Source of the DNA: Candidatus Saccharimonadota bacterium
Lineage (GTDB): Bacteria; Patescibacteriota; Saccharimonadia; Saccharimonadales; Saccharimonadaceae
Length of the DNA stretch: 64,000 nt
Assembly: GCA_017404935.1 (NCBI GenBank)
Contig: JAFRBI010000009.1
Location: 1-64,000 of the forward strand
Reading direction: 5' to 3'
How positions within the stretch are numbered: the stretch's first letter is position 1; every line of letters starts with the position of its first letter. The notes below the pieces were generated by a model. It ran no database searches. It was not told where the DNA came from and saw nothing but the letters and a program-made list of their open reading frames with translations. Shown in pieces: positions 60,701 to 64,000 of this stretch. The position numbers were made by a program, and so were the translations under genes.

Positions 60701-61431
60701 TTTATCTTTCGGCACATCCACTAGATAAATATGATTTGTATTTTGATGAACAAACTCACCCAATGGGCGTGGTTTGCCCAGAAAATCAAGACAAAGTCGC
60801 GGTGGTGGGTGGAATTATCACCAATGTTAGAATTATTCCAACCAAAAAAGGCGATAAAATGGCTTTTGTAAGAATTGAAAATAAAACTCGCGAAGTAGAA
60901 ATTATCGTTTTCCCAAAAATTTTTGCAAGCTGTGGTGCGAAACTTCAAATTGACACTGTAATTAGAGCGCAGGGCAAAATTGACGCCAAAAATAGAGATG
61001 GCACGATGGGCTCTGATGCAAAAATTGTAGCTGATGTAGTAGAAATTGTTTCGGATGAAACTTTAGAAAATTACAAAGCCACCGGCACCAAGCTGGCGAT
61101 GCCGTGGAAAAAAGCTGAAAATGAAGATACCAAGTTTTGGCGGAAAAAACCTGCCACTACAATTGACACACCAAAAGTTTTGAAAAATTTACCAAAAGAC
61201 CCTAGAAAACAAAAGTTGTTTTTGCTCGTAAAAAACCTTGAAGACATAGAAACTTTAACTAAAATCAGAAATCTTAGCGATGAATTTGGCGGGTTTTCGG
61301 AAGTGATTTTGGTGACTTATGAAAATGGTGAGAAAAAGGCCTTAAAAATGCCATTTAGAATGGACCTTTGCGCAGAACTTCTGGATGAACTAGAAGCATT
61401 GCTTGGCAAGGCATCTGTAAAAGTAGTATAA
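57742..61431 (+). CDS. dnaE: DNA polymerase III alpha subunit
   Basis: The 1229-residue replicative polymerase has the PHP domain (HLHNHTHYSLLDG, VTDHGTM, VTCDAHYL), the polymerase core with YGPGRGSAAGSILAYAL (about 394) and the metal-site PDIDTDIQDTRRDEVIEYC (about 433), the tandem HhH/fingers region (RKAVGKKKIDLM, FNKSHAACYALVAYWTAYLK) and a C-terminal OB fold (about 1015-1095). There is no proofreading exonuclease domain. Family length is about 1150-1200. GGAAGGG precedes the ATG weakly. Its TAA stop lies inside the -10 box of smpB. Confidence 0.96.
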   Translation: MKLKRSDFVHLHNHTHYSLLDGLTKIPELVNFVKNDGMEAVAVTDHGTMSGLVELYETCNDAGIKPILGLEAYVAARKRTDKEPEHDKRRFHITLIAMNNQGFENLCRIMSDAEINGKYYKPRTDHEMLEKYNEGIICLSGCMGSEISEAIRADDDERALKLIDWYRKVFSDRFYLEMQDHGHPKSSTHSLEQKKVNDWLMAHAKELNLPLVVTCDAHYLTHEDQDAHEVLLCVGTASNLSDTNRMTLKDFDLHVIPAEEIIEHWQDTCPEAVLNTKKIADRCNVDLQLGRMLIPKFPVPKGETEESYLNKLVFQGLVYRYADKQLDEASKLSVAECRKILEKIDKKRDELHQILPRIDYELSVVNKMGYNGYFLIVQDFINWGKSQRIVYGPGRGSAAGSILAYALRITDLDPLKYDLLFERFLNPDRISMPDIDTDIQDTRRDEVIEYCTRKYGEGRVSNIATFGKMMAKNAVRDVARVLEVPYAEADRLAKMVPDPVQGHHVHLKDAIKEVPELKQEYETNPTSKEVIDYASRLEGTIRNHGVHACGVIIAPDDLVKFLPLEVSQKGPIAAQFPMTQVEELGLLKMDFLGLSNLSVINNALRMIRKVYNDDIDMSTLPLDDEKTYKLLQRAETTGVFQLESAGMKRYLKDLKASSFEDIIAMVALYRPGPMQFIDSFIRRKHGEEEITYLHPGLENSLKNTYGIMIYQEQFMQISKEWCGFTGGQADTLRKAVGKKKIDLMKKVKPEFIKGAVEVGGATEEIAEKFWGQLLEFANYCFNKSHAACYALVAYWTAYLKAHYPDAFMAALMTSDMRWTEKLAPEIAECKRMGLKVLGPDINQSYGDFGIVGGKKTIRFGLSGVKNIGKALIEEIVIPERDKNGPFKSVFDFAKRVDSTKFNKKAWEAAIKTGAFDSFGISRSDLLFNLEAIQAYGSKIQKDQKTGQMDLFGMMGKAGEIAEPEIKPAPTQATEKEQLLWERELMGLYLSAHPLDKYDLYFDEQTHPMGVVCPENQDKVAVVGGIITNVRIIPTKKGDKMAFVRIENKTREVEIIVFPKIFASCGAKLQIDTVIRAQGKIDAKNRDGTMGSDAKIVADVVEIVSDETLENYKATGTKLAMPWKKAENEDTKFWRKKPATTIDTPKVLKNLPKDPRKQKLFLLVKNLEDIETLTKIRNLSDEFGGFSEVILVTYENGEKKALKMPFRMDLCAELLDELEALLGKASVKVV

Positions 61432-61432
61432 T
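61427..61432 (+). promoter_or_regulatory. -10 box of smpB within dnaE stop, leaderless start
   Basis: TATAAT whose bases 61429-61431 are the dnaE stop codon; the smpB ATG begins 6 bases after it. Confidence 0.7.
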
Positions 61433-61438
61433 TAAATT

Positions 61439-61855
61439 ATGAAAAAGAAAAAGGTGATTGGTTCGGTTACAGTTAATCGACGAGCTCACTATGATTATGC
61501 GCTCGGCGAAGAACTAGTTTGTGGTATGAGTTTATCTGGCCCACAGGTGCGTTTAATTCGCGATCACCACGTACAACTCAAAGGTTCTTATGTAACGATT
61601 AAAGATAATGAGCTTTGGCTTTATGGATTAACACTTGGTGCTGAGCAAACTTCTAATATTAAACTTCTTGCTACCAAAAAACAAATTGCTAGCTTAGTTC
61701 GTGCTAAAGTAGATGGCTCTACAATTGTGCCAGTGAAATTACTTGGTGGCGACAGACATATTAAACTTGTAATTGCCGTAGGCAAAGGTAAGAAAAAATA
61801 CGACAAACGCGAGACCATTAAAAAACGCGATATAGAGAGGGGTCGTTATGCTTAA
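61439..61855 (+). CDS. smpB: SsrA-binding protein SmpB
   Basis: The 138-residue protein has NRRAHYDYALGEELVCGMSLSGPQVRLIRDHHVQLKGSYV, near the family's usual E-AGI-L-G-EVKS-R stretch, and the basic C-terminal tail GKKKYDKRETIKKRDIERG. It brings tmRNA to stalled ribosomes. The start is leaderless. It overlaps the exonuclease gene by 8 bases. No tmRNA gene was seen in the window. Confidence 0.93.
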   Translation: MKKKKVIGSVTVNRRAHYDYALGEELVCGMSLSGPQVRLIRDHHVQLKGSYVTIKDNELWLYGLTLGAEQTSNIKLLATKKQIASLVRAKVDGSTIVPVKLLGGDRHIKLVIAVGKGKKKYDKRETIKKRDIERGRYA

Positions 61856-62720
61856 AATCTTTTCTTGGAACGTAAATGGAATTCGGGCGGTTCTTAGAAA
61901 AAAGGCTTTGCAAAATTTTGTCTTTGAATACCAGCCAGATATTTTGTGTCTTCAAGAAACCAAAGCCAAACCGGAACAGGTGGAATTTGATTTTCCTGGA
62001 TATAAAGTATTTTGGAATCCGGCAGATCGCGCGGGATATAGTGGCACAGCAATACTGGTTTCTTCAGCGTTAGACTTGTCCGCTTGGAATGTCATACGCT
62101 GGGACGCCGAGAGAACCGCCCTAACGGGCGAACCTCTCGGGTCCGTCAGGAATATACATCCCAAGCGTCCAAATCTGGATTTTGTTCATGCTTCAGAAAC
62201 CAGCACCGCTGTGCCTGAAGGCAGAGTGCAGATTCTGGAATCCCAAGATTTTTATCTCGTAAATGTTTATACCCCAAATTCTAAACCAGATTTGTCGCGT
62301 CTTGATTTGCGTTATAAAACTTGGGACCCAAAGTTTTTAAACCTTCTAAAAGATTTGGAAATGAAAAAACCAGTAATTACTTGTGGCGATTTTAATGCAG
62401 CACATCAAAATATTGACCTTGCGCGCCCAGACGCAAACCACAAAAATGCTGGTTTTACCGACGAAGAGAGGGAAGGAATTTCTAACATCCTCGCTTCTGG
62501 TTTTATTGATACTTTTAGATTTTTGCATCCAAATTCCGAGCGTTATACTTGGTGGAGTCATTGGGGTAATGCTCGAGCAAACAACGTCGGTTGGCGGATT
62601 GATTATTTCTTTGTTTCGGCAAATCTTCGCAAAAAATTAGTGGGTGCAGAAATTTATGAAAGCGTGTTTGGTTCGGACCATTGTCCGATTTCGATTGAAT
62701 TAAAATTAAAGGAGGAATAA
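61848..62720 (+). CDS. xth: Exonuclease III family AP endonuclease with palindromic insert
   Basis: The 290-residue enzyme cuts DNA at abasic sites. Motifs are FSWNVNGIRAVLRK (start), CLQETKAKPEQVEF (metal Glu, about 36), NVYTPNSKPDL, CGDFNAAHQNIDLARP (about 179), GFTDEERE, WWSHWGNARANNVGWRIDYFF and GSDHCPI (catalytic His). Ordinary family members are about 255-265 residues; the extra lies at about 75-119 (AWNVIRWDAERTALTGEP and on), encoded by a long palindrome. The ribosome site GAGAGGGG is within smpB. Confidence 0.94.
   Translation: MLKIFSWNVNGIRAVLRKKALQNFVFEYQPDILCLQETKAKPEQVEFDFPGYKVFWNPADRAGYSGTAILVSSALDLSAWNVIRWDAERTALTGEPLGSVRNIHPKRPNLDFVHASETSTAVPEGRVQILESQDFYLVNVYTPNSKPDLSRLDLRYKTWDPKFLNLLKDLEMKKPVITCGDFNAAHQNIDLARPDANHKNAGFTDEEREGISNILASGFIDTFRFLHPNSERYTWWSHWGNARANNVGWRIDYFFVSANLRKKLVGAEIYESVFGSDHCPISIELKLKEE
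62057..62201. repeat. Protein-coding palindrome in xth
   Basis: Nested arms: GGTTTCTTCAGC (62057-62068) with 62190-62201 (10 of 12), GTCCGCTTGGAATGT (62078-62092) with 62156-62170 (12 of 15), and a GC-rich tip 62107-62140 (CCGAGAG, CGCCC, loop, GGGCG, CTCTCGG). It stays in frame. The tip sequence differs from the gat elements, so it may be another class. Confidence 0.75.
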
Positions 62721-63502
62721 TGGACTTTCTGCAAAAACTAGACAAAAACCCATATAAAGATCTGTATTGGAACATCCCGTCCGAGCAAAAAAATGGTGTA
62801 GTCTCGGTAATTGGTGGCAATGGTCAAAATTTCAAGACACCAATGAAGACGGCAGAGTTTATGAATCAGGAGTTTCCACTAAAAGAAGTAAAAGTGGCGC
62901 TGCCAGACGTTTTGAAGTCAAAACTGCCGCCACTTGATAATCTAGTTTTTTTGAAAACTACCGATACTGGTTCTTTTTCGGAAGCTGATGAAATCAAAAA
63001 CGTAATCGAAAGTGTGGATTTTTCTTTGATAGTTGGAGACATGTCCAAAAACGCTATTACAGCTAAAATTTTTGAAAAAGCTTTGCTTGATTCTAAAAGG
63101 CCAATAATTCTAACTCGCGACGCAGTAGATCTCGCCGCGGAAGGAAAAATGGAAAGGCTCTTGATGCGAGAAAATCTCACGATTTTTGGCTCAGTCCCGC
63201 AGTGGCAGAAGATTTTTAAAAACGTTCTTTATCCAAAAATTTTGATAGCATCACAATCGATTTTACAAGTAGCGGAGGCATTTCATAAGTTTACTCTCAG
63301 CTACCCAGTGCAAGTAGTGGTTTTTCATGATGGTCAAATTTTAATCTCTAAAAATGGCAAGGTGATACTAATTCCTCTGATTCAGACTAAATATTCGCCA
63401 CTAACGATTTGGAATGGAGATTTGGCTTGCAATATCGTGGCATTAAATCTTTATAATCCAGATAAATTTTTGGAAGCAACCGCAGCAGCGGTGTATCGTT
63501 AG
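62720..63502 (+). CDS. YjeF C-terminal/ribokinase-like protein, divergent
   Basis: The 260-residue protein begins with a segment like NAD(P)H-hydrate dehydratase (NGVVSVIGGNGQNFKTPMKTAEF, about 25) and ends with a degenerate nucleotide-site loop (IWNGDLACNIVALNLY, about 232, where the family has G-x-GD). RDAVDLAAEGKME takes the place of the usual DADAL stretch. It may repair hydrated NAD(P)H or have a new role; the match is weak. It overlaps xth by 1 base, with GGAGG before the ATG. Confidence 0.5.
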   Translation: MDFLQKLDKNPYKDLYWNIPSEQKNGVVSVIGGNGQNFKTPMKTAEFMNQEFPLKEVKVALPDVLKSKLPPLDNLVFLKTTDTGSFSEADEIKNVIESVDFSLIVGDMSKNAITAKIFEKALLDSKRPIILTRDAVDLAAEGKMERLLMRENLTIFGSVPQWQKIFKNVLYPKILIASQSILQVAEAFHKFTLSYPVQVVVFHDGQILISKNGKVILIPLIQTKYSPLTIWNGDLACNIVALNLYNPDKFLEATAAAVYR

Positions 63503-63999
63503 GATTTTTTGGAGAGTTTTTTCTCAATATCCACGGCATCGCGCGAGATATTGTGGCGGCGCTGAGAGAGAAAAATCCAGAAAAAGAGGGAACCAAAAAG
63601 CCCAATGCCCATAATAATGTTTTTGGTAACTAGCGACCATTCCGAAGCATACAAAGTCCAAACTGCCATCGTAAACAAAATTGCAAGATAAACATTGCGA
63701 CGAGCCAAAATAATTTTTTTGGCCAATTTAAAGTTTTTCTTCATCAAACAATTTTCAGTGCAATCGTCTGGGTGGCCTAAAAACTTACCATAGACTACAA
63801 ATTCGATAATTAAGCCAAATACGAGATACGGAAGAAGCATCAAAAGCCCGGCCGTGAGATTAACACGGAAAGAGAAGAATAAGTTCATCGCGACTGCAAT
63901 AGCGCCATCCGCAAACATATCGTACTTGGCAGCGTATTTTCTATATTTTGGAGTTTTATTTTTTGGGAATGGCCATCTAGTTGCGCAAGTGCCATCTAA
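63499..63999 (-). CDS. CDP-alcohol phosphatidyltransferase family protein, partial
   Basis: The frame is open to the window edge, so the N-terminus is missing; 166 codons are visible. LDGTCATRW followed by AAKYDMFADG fits the D-G-x2-A-R...D-x3-D half of the CDP-alcohol phosphotransferase motif, with Ala where Gly is usual. Three or four membrane helices follow. Such enzymes make phosphatidylglycerophosphate or similar lipids. An internal ATG at 63918 is not the real start. Its stop overlaps the convergent gene's stop (TTAG at 63499-63502). Confidence 0.78.
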   Translation of the reverse strand, partial: LDGTCATRWPFPKNKTPKYRKYAAKYDMFADGAIAVAMNLFFSFRVNLTAGLLMLLPYLVFGLIIEFVVYGKFLGHPDDCTENCLMKKNFKLAKKIILARRNVYLAILFTMAVWTLYASEWSLVTKNIIMGIGLFGSLFFWIFLSQRRHNISRDAVDIEKKLSKKS

Positions 64000-64000
64000 G

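Overview
The window reads as chromosome from a host-dependent, small-genome bacterium of the Patescibacteria/CPR group, most likely Candidatus Saccharibacteria (TM7). The pointers are low GC, very tight gene packing with 1-, 4- and 8-base overlaps, a ribosomal/translation core, peptidoglycan and surface-protein genes, sparse biosynthesis, FISUMP surface proteins and many -10 boxes placed directly before start codons. TGA ends several coupled genes (for example at 32306, 42262 and 51957), so the recoded TGA=Gly of Gracilibacteria/SR1 is excluded. The lineage call is from protein style, not from a 16S gene; no rRNA gene lies here.

Layout. 1-2.2 kb: end of a FISUMP surface protein and a gene-poor gap with two hairpin terminators. 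2.2-11.5 kb: FAD oxidoreductase, trigger factor, rpsL-rpsG, then gap-rpiB-rpe-sugar kinase, a LOG protein and enolase. 11.5-18.6 kb: envelope proteins, a short UvrC, SecG, a membrane-anchored ABC substrate-binding protein, tRNA-Leu(GAG) and two secreted/anchored proteins. 18.7-24 kb: L31, rpsB-tsf, uppS/frr, RseP and a CPBP protease. 24-31.2 kb: a divergent GH13 protein, proS, greA-lysS, a small-protein cassette and uvrB. 31.3-38.6 kb: a two-gene phosphoketolase, PIN-TRAM, class A PBP and MurJ. 38.6-43.5 kb: gatC-gatA-HEPN-like-gatB-MFS. 43.6-47.1 kb: fusA and tuf. 47.1-49.4 kb: MntA/HepT pair, a structured-RNA candidate and a second FISUMP gene. 49.4-57.7 kb: rpsJ, an envelope operon (Mur ligase-like, hydrolase, DegT aminotransferase, two FemAB transferases), DUF308, an orphan cassette, galU and two small membrane proteins. 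57.7-64 kb: dnaE, smpB, exonuclease III, a YjeF-like protein and a partial CDP-alcohol phosphatidyltransferase.

How the genes fit together. RpiB, Rpe, a PfkB-type kinase, the split phosphoketolase, GapA and enolase form parts of a fermentative pentose/phosphoketolase route giving acetyl-phosphate and glyceraldehyde-3-phosphate. UppS, MurJ, the PBP, the Mur ligase-like protein and two FemAB transferases form parts of wall assembly. FISUMP, DUF916-like and PDTG-tailed proteins face outward.

The most unusual things are: (i) two related, GC-rich palindromic elements carried in frame inside gatA and gatB, plus a third, different palindrome inside the exonuclease III gene, resembling the protein-coding palindromic elements of Rickettsia; (ii) a family of about 180-bp structured intergenic palindromes with conserved non-pairing segments (after rpsG and after tsf), plus a three-way-junction palindrome after uvrB; (iii) a 150-nt promoter-hairpin-terminator RNA candidate before the second FISUMP gene; (iv) a phosphoketolase split into two coupled genes; (v) at least a dozen leaderless transcription starts. 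No insertion sequence, prophage, CRISPR array or rRNA was seen.
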